A stretch of DNA of 23,256 nt, taken from NCBI GenBank assembly GCA_905192745.1, contig CAJJLZ010000035.1:1-23256 (forward strand), in the 5' to 3' direction. Source of the DNA: an uncultured Oscillospiraceae bacterium (lineage in GTDB: Bacteria > Bacillota > Clostridia > Oscillospirales > Acutalibacteraceae). Under the pieces are notes generated by a model. It did not search any database and was not told where the DNA came from. It saw only the letters and a program-made list of their open reading frames with translations. Of this stretch, positions 12,943-20,646 are shown piece by piece. Within the stretch, counting starts at the first letter, position 1. The number at the start of each line of letters is the position of its first letter. The translations under genes and the position numbers were made by a program.

Positions 12943-15459
12943 TTATTTCCTCGCCGTCAGTCGGGCGAAATTCGCCATAATCTTCTTCGTACCCACCTTT
13001 TCAAAGCGGATTTCGAGCAGATTGTCGTTTCCCATGGGGGTGACGGAGAGGATCTCGCCCGGGCCGAACACCTTGTGGCTGACGGCGTCCCCCGCCTTCC
13101 AGCGCGCGGGTGCTTCCGCCGCCGGAGCGGACGGCGCGGCAGAGGCCGCCGTCCCCGAACCAGCGGATATTCCGCCGCCGAGACGACGGCCGGCGCCGGC
13201 GGACGAAAAAGCGCTGCCGGAAGAGAACCCTCCGGAAGCGGCGACCGAACGGCCGAAGCTGCCGCCGGTGGTTCCCGCATGGGAAACCGACGAACGCGCC
13301 GCCGACGAGCCGTAATAGGCAGGGCCGGACGAACGGGCCGCATGCTCCTCGGTCAGCTCGGCCGGAATATCCGACAGAAAACGGGAGGGCCGGTTTCGGG
13401 TGGTGGAGCCATACAGCATCCGGCTTTCCGCATTGGTAATATACAGCTTCTCCTTGGCGCGGGTGAGAGCCACATAACAAAGCCGGCGGTCCTCTTCCAG
13501 CTCCTCCGGATTAAAGATCGACTGCATCCCGGGGAAAATGCCGTCCTCAAAACCGGGCAGGAACACCACAGGGAATTCCAGCCCCTTAGCGGCATGCATG
13601 GTCATCAGGACGACGGTCTCCGCTCCCGCGTCGTAATTGTCCACATCGGTCATCAGCGCGGCTTCCTCAAGGAAACCGGCCAGTTCGGGGAAATCATCCG
13701 GGCTGTTCTTCTCATAATCGATGATGGAGGACGCCAGCTCGTTCAGATTTTCCACCCGGCCGGCTTCCGCCTCTCCCGCCTGCTCCCACATGGCAAGATA
13801 GCCGGTGGTCTCCAGCATAGTGGTATACAGCAGATGGATGGAATTTTCCGGGTCGTCGTTCATCTCCCGCAGGCGGTCGATCATATCGGTGAAAAGCTTC
13901 AGCTTGTTCGCCGCCCGGGCGATTTCGGGATAATCGGCGGCATGGGAAATCACCTCGTAGAGGGAAACGCCCAGCCCGGCCGCGATATCCGCCGCCTTAT
14001 CCATGGTCGCGTCCCCGATCCCCCGTTTCGGCTCATTGACGATCCGCCGCAGAGCAACCGCATCATCCGGGTTATTCAGGATGCGGAGATAGGCCATCGC
14101 GTCCCGGACCTCCCGGGTATCGTAAAAACGGTGGCCGCCGATGATGCGATAGGGTATGCCGCTTTTCACCAGCGCGCGTTCCACCGCGTTGGATTGGGCG
14201 TTGGCCCGATAGAGCACGGCGAAGTCGCTGTATTTCCGGCCCTCTCCCACGCCGTCCTGAATGGTATCGGCGATGAAGCGGGCTTCCTCATCCTCGTTTA
14301 CCAGAGTATGCACCGAGAGCTTGTCCCCGTCCGGGTTTTCGGTCCAGAGGGTTTTCCCTTTCCGGTTCTGGTTTTTGGCGATGACCGCGTTGGCGGCGTT
14401 CAGGATATTGCCGGTGGAGCGGTAGTTCTGTTCCAGCCGGATCACGCAGCAATTGGGGAACTCCTCTTCGAAATTCAGGATGTTTTCAATCGTGGCGCCC
14501 CGGAATTTATAAATGCTCTGGTCGTCGTCCCCCACCACGCAGAGATTCCCGGATTTGGCGGCCAGCATACTGATGAACTGATACTGCGCGTGGTTGGTGT
14601 CCTGATATTCGTCCACCAGCAGATAGCGGAAACGGTTCTGATAGCGTTCCAGCACGTCGGGGCACTCCCGGAAAAGGGACACGGTTTTGCTCAGCAGGTC
14701 GTCGAAATCCATCGCGTCGGCTTCCTTCAGCCGGCGCTGGTACATCCCGTAGGCTTCGGCGATCTGTTTGCGGCGAAAATCGGAACCGACCGCCGTCTTG
14801 AACTCATCGGGGGTGAGCAGCTCGTCCTTGGCCCGGCCGATCTCGGACAAAATCGCCTTGTGACCAAGCGTTTTCTCATCGATGTTGAGCTGCTTCATAC
14901 AGTCCTTCATCAGCCGCCGGGAATCGTCGGTATCATAGATGGTGAAGTGATTGGAATACCCCAGCCGTTCCCCGTCCCGCCGCAGGATGCGGGCGCAGAA
15001 GGAGTGGAAGGTGCTGGCCTGCACCTCGCTGCCGCTTTCCTCCCCCAGCATACGGGAAAGGCGTTCCTTCAGTTCCCCGGCCGCCTTGTTGGTAAAGGTG
15101 ATGGCAAGAATCCGCCAAGGAGGACAGGGATCCACCGCACAGAGCGCCGCCGCCCGGGCGGCGTCCTCCGGCGAAGCCATCCCCCCCGCCGCCCCGGACA
15201 GCAAGGCCATATCCTCCTCCGTCAGCCGTTCGGGAACCGTCACGCTCTCATACGCCCTGCCGTATTTCACCAGACCGGCGATCCGGTTGACCAGTACAGT
15301 GGTTTTTCCGCTCCCCGCGCCCGCGAGGATCAGCAGCGGTCCTTCGGTGCAGAAGACCGCTTCCCGCTGCCGGTCGTTCATCCGGGAAAACTCCCGCTCC
15401 ATCAACTGCCGCCGCAGGCGGCAAAATTTCTGAGTAAGTTCCGGCATTTTCTTCTCCAT
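12943..15459 (-). CDS. pcrA: ATP-dependent 3'-5' DNA helicase PcrA/UvrD
   Basis: 838 residues, superfamily 1A helicase used in nucleotide-excision and mismatch repair, plasmid replication and clearing RecA from DNA. All motifs are present: Q-motif region MNDRQREAV (27-35), Walker A GAGSGKT (47-53), Ia AITFTNKAA (119-127), Walker B VDEYQDTN (282-289), III GDDDQSIYKFRGA (310-322), IV QNYRST (344-349), V MTMHAAKGLEF (619-629) and VI VALTRAK (663-669). About 45 extra residues lie between motifs I and Ia (roughly 66-112), longer than in standard PcrA. A Ser/Gly/Ala-rich linker (705-785) leads to the C-terminal Tudor-like domain (WKAGDAVSHKVFGPGEI), the RNA polymerase-contact module of PcrA. The ATG at 15459 has a weak ribosome-binding site; ATG 15447 (codon 5), preceded by GGAGAAG, is an equally good start. 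Confidence 0.95.
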   Translation of the reverse strand: MEKKMPELTQKFCRLRRQLMEREFSRMNDRQREAVFCTEGPLLILAGAGSGKTTVLVNRIAGLVKYGRAYESVTVPERLTEEDMALLSGAAGGMASPEDAARAAALCAVDPCPPWRILAITFTNKAAGELKERLSRMLGEESGSEVQASTFHSFCARILRRDGERLGYSNHFTIYDTDDSRRLMKDCMKQLNIDEKTLGHKAILSEIGRAKDELLTPDEFKTAVGSDFRRKQIAEAYGMYQRRLKEADAMDFDDLLSKTVSLFRECPDVLERYQNRFRYLLVDEYQDTNHAQYQFISMLAAKSGNLCVVGDDDQSIYKFRGATIENILNFEEEFPNCCVIRLEQNYRSTGNILNAANAVIAKNQNRKGKTLWTENPDGDKLSVHTLVNEDEEARFIADTIQDGVGEGRKYSDFAVLYRANAQSNAVERALVKSGIPYRIIGGHRFYDTREVRDAMAYLRILNNPDDAVALRRIVNEPKRGIGDATMDKAADIAAGLGVSLYEVISHAADYPEIARAANKLKLFTDMIDRLREMNDDPENSIHLLYTTMLETTGYLAMWEQAGEAEAGRVENLNELASSIIDYEKNSPDDFPELAGFLEEAALMTDVDNYDAGAETVVLMTMHAAKGLEFPVVFLPGFEDGIFPGMQSIFNPEELEEDRRLCYVALTRAKEKLYITNAESRMLYGSTTRNRPSRFLSDIPAELTEEHAARSSGPAYYGSSAARSSVSHAGTTGGSFGRSVAASGGFSSGSAFSSAGAGRRLGGGISAGSGTAASAAPSAPAAEAPARWKAGDAVSHKVFGPGEILSVTPMGNDNLLEIRFEKVGTKKIMANFARLTARK

Positions 15460-15509
15460 TCTCTCTTACCGGGTTTTCCGTTCTTCCGGCGAATTTTTGT
15501 AGACAGAAA

Positions 15510-15541
15510 GGGGGAAAGGCAGCGCAGGCTGTCCTTCCCCC
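15510..15541. terminator. Hairpin between the decarboxylase beta gene and pcrA
   Basis: GGGGGAAAGGCAGC and GCTGTCCTTCCCCC pair with two mismatches around GCAG. TTTC follows on the minus strand. It lies between the end of the beta-subunit gene (15579) and the start of pcrA (15459), so it could separate or attenuate the two transcripts. Confidence 0.5.
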
Positions 15542-15578
15542 TGTGTTTCTTTTGTCGATCGCTTCCGCGGTCACGCCC

Positions 15579-16994
15579 TTACTTGAACAGCGTCAGCAGG
15601 ACGCCGGCCGCTACCGCAGAACCGATCACACCCGCCACGTTCGGACCCATGGCGTGCATGAGCAGGAAGTTGCCGGGATTCTCCTGCTGGCCGACCTTCT
15701 GAGACACACGGGCCGCCATCGGCACCGCAGACACACCGGCCGAACCGATCAGCGGGTTGACCTTTCCGCCGGTGACCAGATACATCACCTTGCCGAACAG
15801 CACGCCGCCGGCAGTGCCGACGCAGAACGCAATCAGACCGAGACAGATAATCAGCAGAGTCTTGGGCTGCAGGAAGGTGTTGGCATTCGCCGTTGCGCCC
15901 ACCGTCACGCCGAGGAAAATAGTGATGATGTTCATCAGCTCGTTCTGGGCGGTCTTGCTGATCCGCTCCACCACGCCGCTTTCCCGGAAGAGGTTGCCCA
16001 GCATCAGCATACCGACCAGCGGCGCGGCGCTCGGCAGCAGCAGGACAACAATCAGGGTGACGAAAATCGGGAACAGGATTTTCTCGGTCTTGGAGACCGG
16101 ACGAAGCTGCTCCATCACGACGGAGCGTTCCTTCTTAGTGGTCAGGGCACGCATAATCGGAGGCTGGATGATCGGCACCAGCGCCATATACGAATACGCC
16201 GCTACCGCAATCGCGCCCAGCAGATGAGGCGCCAGCTTGGAGGTCAGCCAGATGGCCGTTGGCCCATCCGCTCCGCCTATAATGGCGATGGAAGCGGCTT
16301 CCTTGGCGTTGAAGGTAATCGCGTCGATCCCGGTCAGGCCGAGGGCCAGCGCACCGAAAAAGGTGATGAAAATGCCGAGCTGGGCCGCCGCGCCGAGAAG
16401 GAAGCTCTTCGGGTTGGAGATCAGCGGACCGAAATCGGTCATGCAGCCGATGCCGAGGAAAATCAGCGGCGGATAGATGCCGAACTTCACGCCCTGATAC
16501 AGATACCACAGCAGCCCGCCGTTCTCAAAATGCTGCCAGTACGGCACCGCTACCTTCAGCCCGCCGTTTTCCTCCTTCTCCACCTTATAGATGCCGTCGC
16601 CGGTGTCGTACACCTGCACGGCCTGGCCCGAGGCATTGGTATAGGAGACGATACGCGAGTCATCCGCGTCCACCGAGTAGTATTGCAGATACACCGGGTA
16701 GACCTGTTCATAGGTGCCGTCCACATAGGAATAGGTTTCCTCCTTGGTAAAGGAAACCAGCGAATTGTTCTGCGGATCCATAATCCCGCCGAGGGGAAGG
16801 TTAACCAGCAGCATACCGAAGGCGATCGGCAGCAGGAGCAGAGGCTCGAACTGCTTCTTAATCGCCAGATACAGCAGCACACAGGCGATGGCGATCATAA
16901 TCAGGCATTTCCAGCCGCCGTTCTCGAAATTCAGTATCTGCGCAAATCCGGATTCGCGCAGGATTTGTTGGATGGCTTCCCAAAGAGCACCCAT
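15579..16994 (-). CDS. Na+-translocating decarboxylase, beta subunit (OadB/GcdB/MmdB family)
   Basis: 471 residues, the membrane-embedded sodium channel subunit of biotin-dependent decarboxylases, which pump Na+ out while carboxybiotin is decarboxylated. The family signatures are clear: FEPLLLLPIAFGMLLVNLP (49-67), YPPLIFLGIGCMTDFGPL (174-191), GGADGPTAIW (240-249, with the Asp that binds Na+ in Klebsiella OadB) and GATANANTFLQP and HAMGPNVAGVIGSA near the end. Between membrane segments 2 and 3 there is a hydrophilic, Tyr-rich insert of about 80 residues (75-157) absent from classical OadB, probably facing outside. AAAGGA precedes the ATG by about 9 bases. The gamma gene lies 89 bases upstream, so the two are surely one operon. 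The alpha (carboxyltransferase) and biotin-carrier subunits, which would tell the substrate (oxaloacetate, methylmalonyl-CoA or glutaconyl-CoA), are not in the window. Confidence 0.93.
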   Translation of the reverse strand: MGALWEAIQQILRESGFAQILNFENGGWKCLIMIAIACVLLYLAIKKQFEPLLLLPIAFGMLLVNLPLGGIMDPQNNSLVSFTKEETYSYVDGTYEQVYPVYLQYYSVDADDSRIVSYTNASGQAVQVYDTGDGIYKVEKEENGGLKVAVPYWQHFENGGLLWYLYQGVKFGIYPPLIFLGIGCMTDFGPLISNPKSFLLGAAAQLGIFITFFGALALGLTGIDAITFNAKEAASIAIIGGADGPTAIWLTSKLAPHLLGAIAVAAYSYMALVPIIQPPIMRALTTKKERSVVMEQLRPVSKTEKILFPIFVTLIVVLLLPSAAPLVGMLMLGNLFRESGVVERISKTAQNELMNIITIFLGVTVGATANANTFLQPKTLLIICLGLIAFCVGTAGGVLFGKVMYLVTGGKVNPLIGSAGVSAVPMAARVSQKVGQQENPGNFLLMHAMGPNVAGVIGSAVAAGVLLTLFK

Positions 16995-17083
16995 CAGCGT
17001 CAGTCCTTTCGTGGGAAAATCCCGTTTCTTTTATCTGGATATCCGGAGAGAACGCCGTCCATTTTTAACGGACGGTGCGTTTT

Positions 17084-17518
17084 CTAAAACGGACGGGTGC
17101 TTTCCGCCACGCCGGCGGCAGCCCATACGGGCCGATCCCCCCGCGCGCGGCTGACGCTGCGCACAGCATACCGTTTCCCTTCCGGGGTCATCGCAGCCAC
17201 TGCGGCGGCGATCACCGCCACCACTTCCTCACTGATCCCATCCGCCGCCACCGGCGCAGCCGGAACCGAAGCGGGAGCAGGAGCGGAAACCGTCACGGGC
17301 TTCGCCGCCGGCTGCTGCGCATCCGGGGATACCCGTTCCTTCTTCCCAGCCTTTCCGGCGCCCATCGCCTTGCCGAACAGCCAGAAAATCGCTGTCAGCA
17401 GGATCAGAACCGCAAAAACCACAGTCAGTCCGATCAGGATTGTCAAGCCGGCCGTGCTCAAAATTTCGCCGGCGTCAGCGGCCGCGGTCAGCGCCGTCAT
17501 CGCTGCCTTTAAGTCCAT
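17084..17518 (-). CDS. Na+-translocating decarboxylase, gamma subunit (OadG family)
   Basis: 144 residues. A single membrane helix (about 22-48, ending AVLILLTAIFWLFGKAMG) is followed by an Ala/Pro-rich flexible linker (66-92) and a conserved C-terminal segment (EEVVAVIAAAVAAM...YAVRSVSRARG..PVWAAAGVAESTRPF). This is the layout of OadG/MmdD subunits of clostridial sodium-pump decarboxylases, where the small subunit holds the complex together at the membrane. GGGAG lies 9 bases before the ATG. It is the first gene of the gamma-beta pair; its leader carries three and a half copies of an 18-base repeat (17545-17611) and a probable promoter at 17716-17744. The similarity is in layout and tail; the family is short and variable. 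Confidence 0.85.
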   Translation of the reverse strand: MDLKAAMTALTAAADAGEILSTAGLTILIGLTVVFAVLILLTAIFWLFGKAMGAGKAGKKERVSPDAQQPAAKPVTVSAPAPASVPAAPVAADGISEEVVAVIAAAVAAMTPEGKRYAVRSVSRARGDRPVWAAAGVAESTRPF

Positions 17519-17540
17519 ACGTCCATACTCCCTTTCTCCT

Positions 17541-17611
17541 AACGCTTGAAAAGCGTTACATGCTTGAAAAGCGTTACATGCTTGAAAAGCGTTACATGCT
17601 TGAAATGCGTT
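17541..17611. repeat. 18-bp tandem repeats in the leader of the decarboxylase operon
   Basis: CTTGAAAAGCGTTACATG occurs three times exactly, head to tail (17545-17562, 17563-17580, 17581-17598), with a diverged partial fourth copy (17599-17611). The first copy, with the preceding bases, makes a perfect dyad AACGCTT-GAA-AAGCGTT (17541-17557). The array begins about 22 bases upstream of the gamma gene's start codon, between promoter and ribosome-binding site. Such arrays can be multiple regulator-binding sites or structured mRNA, or simply slipped-strand expansions. Confidence 0.85.
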
Positions 17612-17715
17612 CCCGCATCCTCACGGCAAACGTCCGCTTCTTCTGCCGGCGCTGCCGATGGACGGATAAAAGGGGTTGCAAAGCCCCATTCCCGCCCAGT
17701 ATAAATAATACGGTC

Positions 17716-17744
17716 ATTATACCCCATCGGCGGAGCAAATGCAA
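17716..17744 (-). promoter_or_regulatory. Probable promoter of the decarboxylase gamma-beta operon
   Basis: On the minus strand TTGCAT (17744-17739), a 17-base spacer and a perfect TATAAT (17721-17716). The start would be near 17709, giving a leader of about 190 bases that contains the 18-base repeats. The -35 box is weak. Confidence 0.55.
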
Positions 17745-17842
17745 TTGCCGCAGGCAAATTTTATGTACAGATTATGAAGAATCTTTTTCGAAAATTTTCG
17801 GTCGATATCGACGAATGCGGAAAACAACGGCCGAACCGGCCG

Positions 17843-17895
17843 AAAAACAGAAGTCCGCCGGCGGGAATTCATCCATCCCGCCCGCGGACTTCTGT
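17843..17895 (-). terminator. Terminator of the 552-residue membrane protein gene
   Basis: The arms 17847-17866 and 17876-17895 (beginning ACAGAAGTCCGC) pair with a single mismatch over 20 bases around ATTCATCCA. Five A's at 17843-17847 give TTTTT on the minus strand after the stem. It lies 51 bases past the stop codon at 17947. Confidence 0.88.
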
Positions 17896-17946
17896 CTTCC
17901 AGTTTCCTTCCGCTTTATGTCCTCCGGGGGATAAAGCGGACAGAAC

Positions 17947-19605
17947 TCATTGGTTATAATCAATGGACAACACCTCGCAGGTCTCCGTCGCCGGATCTCC
18001 CGTATAGCGGAAGGTCAGGCTGTCTCCCACCGAAAGGAAAGCCAACCGGTCGGATACCCGGATGGGGGCGACGTACACCGTGTTCTCCCCCTCCAGCATA
18101 AAGTAGTAGCTGGTGTTGCCGTCCACCACGGCGGAGGTCACCTCAGCCACCACGCCGGTCTTGCTTTCGCCTGCGCCCGCGTCCACATCCTCTTCCTGAG
18201 TAAGAGCCTTCACATAGCTGGTTCGGGCGTCGGCCACCGACGCGCCGGTACCAACCAGCTGATACCGTTCCACATCCACAAAAGCGTACATCTTGACCAG
18301 CCCGGCCGCGTCCTTCAGAGACATAAAATAGGTCGGCCGGTCGGCCACGTTAAGCAGCAGGGGGAAGGTGGCGGTATAATTCAGATGCTGCACCTGTCCC
18401 TCGGCAGAGGACATGGCGGACATTTCCTCCGCGCCCGGCACGCTGTAGAAGCGGGTTTCCTTGGTACGCATATTGGTCAGGACAAAACCGACGTTGGACT
18501 GATCGCTCGCCACCGAAGTCATGCCGGTGTACAGGTATACGTCGTCGTTTACCGCGATGTAATTGTAGCCCTCGGTGGTGCGAAGCACCCCCTTCTGCCC
18601 AAAGTACGAATTGAAAAATCCGTCCTGAAATTTGCCGTTGTAGTTAAGCTGTTCCATCACGATGTCGGCGCGGTAAACCTGATCCACCCACTGGGGAATC
18701 TTCTCTACCGGATAATACTGGTGCTCGCCGGTGACCGCGTTCACCAGCACCGCGCCTCCGATGTCCCGGCCGCCCCAAACCCCGATCCGGTACCGGATCG
18801 TCGGCGCGATCCAGTAGGGGGTGCCGTTCTCATCCACCTCAAAGGAATAGTTGTCAAAAAGTTTGGTGGGATAGTGAAAACGAAGATGCCTGCCCAGATC
18901 GCGGAGCAGGAATTCACAGGGAGCGTACTTCATCCCCTTTTCCAGCCGCACCAGAGTGGTGTCCTGCGTTACCATGTCCACCTCAATATAGGCGGGGACG
19001 CCCTCGCCGCTGTTATTCAGCCACTTGATGATATCGCCGTATATCAGCGGCGTCACCCGCACCGGCTTGTCGCGCAGATTGATCTGGGTGTAATCCTCCG
19101 CAATCTCGAACTGGGAAACCAAATCGGACATTTCCCCCAGCTTCCGCGCACCCAGACGCTGGGCGGTGTCCCGGTCCACGACCGGAATCTGGTTCATGGA
19201 AAGCTCCGCAATGTCTTCGGTAAAATTCCCCTCTTCCCGTACCAACAGGCTCTTGTAGCGGGAGGCATTGAAAATCGGCTGTCCGATCAGCCAGAGGATA
19301 CCGGCCAGAAGCAGCCCGCCCAGCAGCACGCCGACAGCCGCCTTCGCCCCCCTTGTCCTGGGGAGCGGGAACTCCATCTCCGCCGCTTTTTTGCCCTTTC
19401 CGCTTTTCACAGAAACCGACGAAAAGGGCTTTTCGGCGCCGGTAAACAGCACGGCGGCCGCATACGCGGCCGCGACGACCAGCAGAAACGCCCAGAAATT
19501 CGGATCGACCGGATTGACGGCGGGAAGCATAAACCAGAATACCAGCGCCGACAGCACCGTGGCGCCAAGCAAAGCAAACACGCGATATTTGGTAAAACGT
19601 TTCAT
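17947..19605 (-). CDS. Large membrane-anchored extracytoplasmic protein of unknown function
   Basis: 552 residues, not recognised with confidence. Three hydrophobic segments lie at the N-terminus (about 9-29, 37-55, 88-108), separated by a basic loop (KSGKGKK). The remaining 440 residues are hydrophilic and probably lie on the outer face. Conspicuous stretches are IPVVDRDTAQRLGARKLGEM (139-158), VTPLIYGDIIKWLNNSGEGV, PYWIAPTIRYRIGVWGGRDI and GGAVLVNAVTGEHQYYPVEKIP. The PYW.AP...G..GG....VNA.TGE.Y sequence recalls the pattern of secreted PepSY-like or copper-amine-oxidase-N-like modules, but this is only a resemblance. The C-terminal 80 residues (ESKTGVVAEVTSAVVDGNTSYYFML) look like an OB-type beta domain. 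AAGGAA precedes the ATG by about 12 bases. It is a monocistronic gene with its own terminator, upstream of the decarboxylase genes. Confidence 0.75.
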   Translation of the reverse strand: MKRFTKYRVFALLGATVLSALVFWFMLPAVNPVDPNFWAFLLVVAAAYAAAVLFTGAEKPFSSVSVKSGKGKKAAEMEFPLPRTRGAKAAVGVLLGGLLLAGILWLIGQPIFNASRYKSLLVREEGNFTEDIAELSMNQIPVVDRDTAQRLGARKLGEMSDLVSQFEIAEDYTQINLRDKPVRVTPLIYGDIIKWLNNSGEGVPAYIEVDMVTQDTTLVRLEKGMKYAPCEFLLRDLGRHLRFHYPTKLFDNYSFEVDENGTPYWIAPTIRYRIGVWGGRDIGGAVLVNAVTGEHQYYPVEKIPQWVDQVYRADIVMEQLNYNGKFQDGFFNSYFGQKGVLRTTEGYNYIAVNDDVYLYTGMTSVASDQSNVGFVLTNMRTKETRFYSVPGAEEMSAMSSAEGQVQHLNYTATFPLLLNVADRPTYFMSLKDAAGLVKMYAFVDVERYQLVGTGASVADARTSYVKALTQEEDVDAGAGESKTGVVAEVTSAVVDGNTSYYFMLEGENTVYVAPIRVSDRLAFLSVGDSLTFRYTGDPATETCEVLSIDYNQ

Positions 19606-19665
19606 AATGCAGCGATTTCCTTTCTGACTGCGGCGAGCGGACGAAATCCGTCCGGATCCGCCTGT

Positions 19666-20511
19666 TCAGCCCGCCTGTGCAGCGGATTCCGTCCCGGCGG
19701 CTTCCTTCAGCCGGAGTACCGCGACCAGCGGATAATGGTCGGACGGATACTGCCCGTTTTCGCAGGAGGTGTCCACATACGCCTGATCCACCTCAAATTC
19801 CTCGGTTACAAAAATATAATCGATAGGCGAACCCTTAAACCGCCCCTTAAAGCCGTGGTAGGTGTTCCGCACCTCCCCCGCCCGGGGGCTGGAGAAAATA
19901 TTGGTCAGCCGGATGTCGTCATAGCCGTGCCGGTTTTCGGACAGGATCCGGATCGGCTTGCTGTCGGGATGGGCGTTCATATCCCCCATCAGAATAGCAG
20001 GGAGCTTTTCCCTTTTATTCAGCCGGTGCATATAATCCAAAATGATCCGCACGCTGAGGGTACGGGCCGGCGGGCAAAGATGGTCGAAATGCGTATTGAA
20101 CACCCGGATGGTCCGCCCGAATTCCTCCACATACACCTCGCAGACAGTGCAAATCCGGGGAAACGCTGAAAAGTAGGCGCGGCTCCCGCATTTTTCCGGA
20201 TGCTTGGAAAGCCAGAAGGTATCCGAGAACCGGGCCTTCGCCCCCTCGTTTCGAACCAGAATGGCGGAATGCTCGTCCATCAGCCGGCGGGTGCGGCCGG
20301 AACCGAAAGCCTGATAATTCCGCAGACGGGAGAGAATATCCTCCTTCATCGCGGGCATCATTTCCTGCACGCCGACGATCGCCGCGCCGGATTCCCGGAT
20401 CATCCGGGTCACCAGCTCCCGCCGCGCGTCCCAACTGCGGACGCGGGAACGCGCGCCGAAAAAAGAATCATGGCGCAGATTGAAAGACGCCACCTTGATT
20501 GCCGAAGTCAT
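19666..20511 (-). CDS. Endonuclease/exonuclease/phosphatase-family protein
   Basis: 281 residues from ATG 20511, chosen because GGGAGG lies 7 bases upstream; the in-frame ATG at 20535 sits only about six bases from the predicted transcript start. The fold's active-site set is complete: N11 (ASFNLRHD), E50 (VGVQE), H141 (FNTHFDH), D167 and N169 (MGDMNAHP), D221 (PIDYIF) and D258-H259 (YPSDHYPL). Enzymes of this family cleave phosphodiesters in DNA, RNA, inositol phosphates or sphingomyelin. This cytosolic, signal-free version resembles the small group labelled endonuclease/exonuclease/phosphatase family protein whose substrate is unknown. It has its own promoter and sits downstream of the mutY-dCMP deaminase-reductase cluster. 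Confidence 0.9.
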   Translation of the reverse strand: MTSAIKVASFNLRHDSFFGARSRVRSWDARRELVTRMIRESGAAIVGVQEMMPAMKEDILSRLRNYQAFGSGRTRRLMDEHSAILVRNEGAKARFSDTFWLSKHPEKCGSRAYFSAFPRICTVCEVYVEEFGRTIRVFNTHFDHLCPPARTLSVRIILDYMHRLNKREKLPAILMGDMNAHPDSKPIRILSENRHGYDDIRLTNIFSSPRAGEVRNTYHGFKGRFKGSPIDYIFVTEEFEVDQAYVDTSCENGQYPSDHYPLVAVLRLKEAAGTESAAQAG

Positions 20512-20547
20512 CCGATTCCCTCCCGAATACGACATGCTCTGATTCCT

Positions 20548-20576
20548 ATAATATCCCCAAGAGGGGAAAAGTTCAA
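20548..20576 (-). promoter_or_regulatory. Promoter of the endonuclease/exonuclease/phosphatase-family gene
   Basis: On the minus strand TTGAAC (20576-20571), a 17-base spacer and TATTAT (20553-20548). The transcript would start near 20541, about 30 bases before the chosen ATG at 20511. The spacer contains a CCCC-TCTT-GGGG dyad. Confidence 0.65.
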
Positions 20577-20646
20577 CCGACGGGCTGGAAAATTTATCGG
20601 AACTTAAGGAAGCTGGAAAAACAGACCGGGCCGCACCGGGACTTTT

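Noticed and set aside
12802..15702. A 966-codon open frame on the + strand opposite pcrA
   Set aside because: Composition is that of a reverse-complement shadow (Arg/Gly/Pro-rich, no motif), whereas the minus strand carries every helicase motif.
17545..17611. Tandem repeats as a possible CRISPR array
   Set aside because: The 18-bp units are directly adjacent without unique spacers, and no cas gene is present.
17539..17757. A 72-codon leftward frame ending in repeated FKHVTL, as a possible leader peptide of the decarboxylase operon
   Set aside because: No ribosome-binding site precedes it, its start lies upstream of the predicted transcript start, and the peptide repeat simply reflects the 18-bp DNA repeat.
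17950..20169. A 739-codon open frame on the + strand across two leftward genes
   Set aside because: It runs antisense through two unrelated genes and their intergenic gap, has no ribosome-binding site and no recognisable domain.
20618..20646. A terminator after the SDR gene (CCGG-containing stem followed by T's on the minus strand)
   Set aside because: The stem is only about four base pairs and the T-run is offset; too weak to list as a feature.
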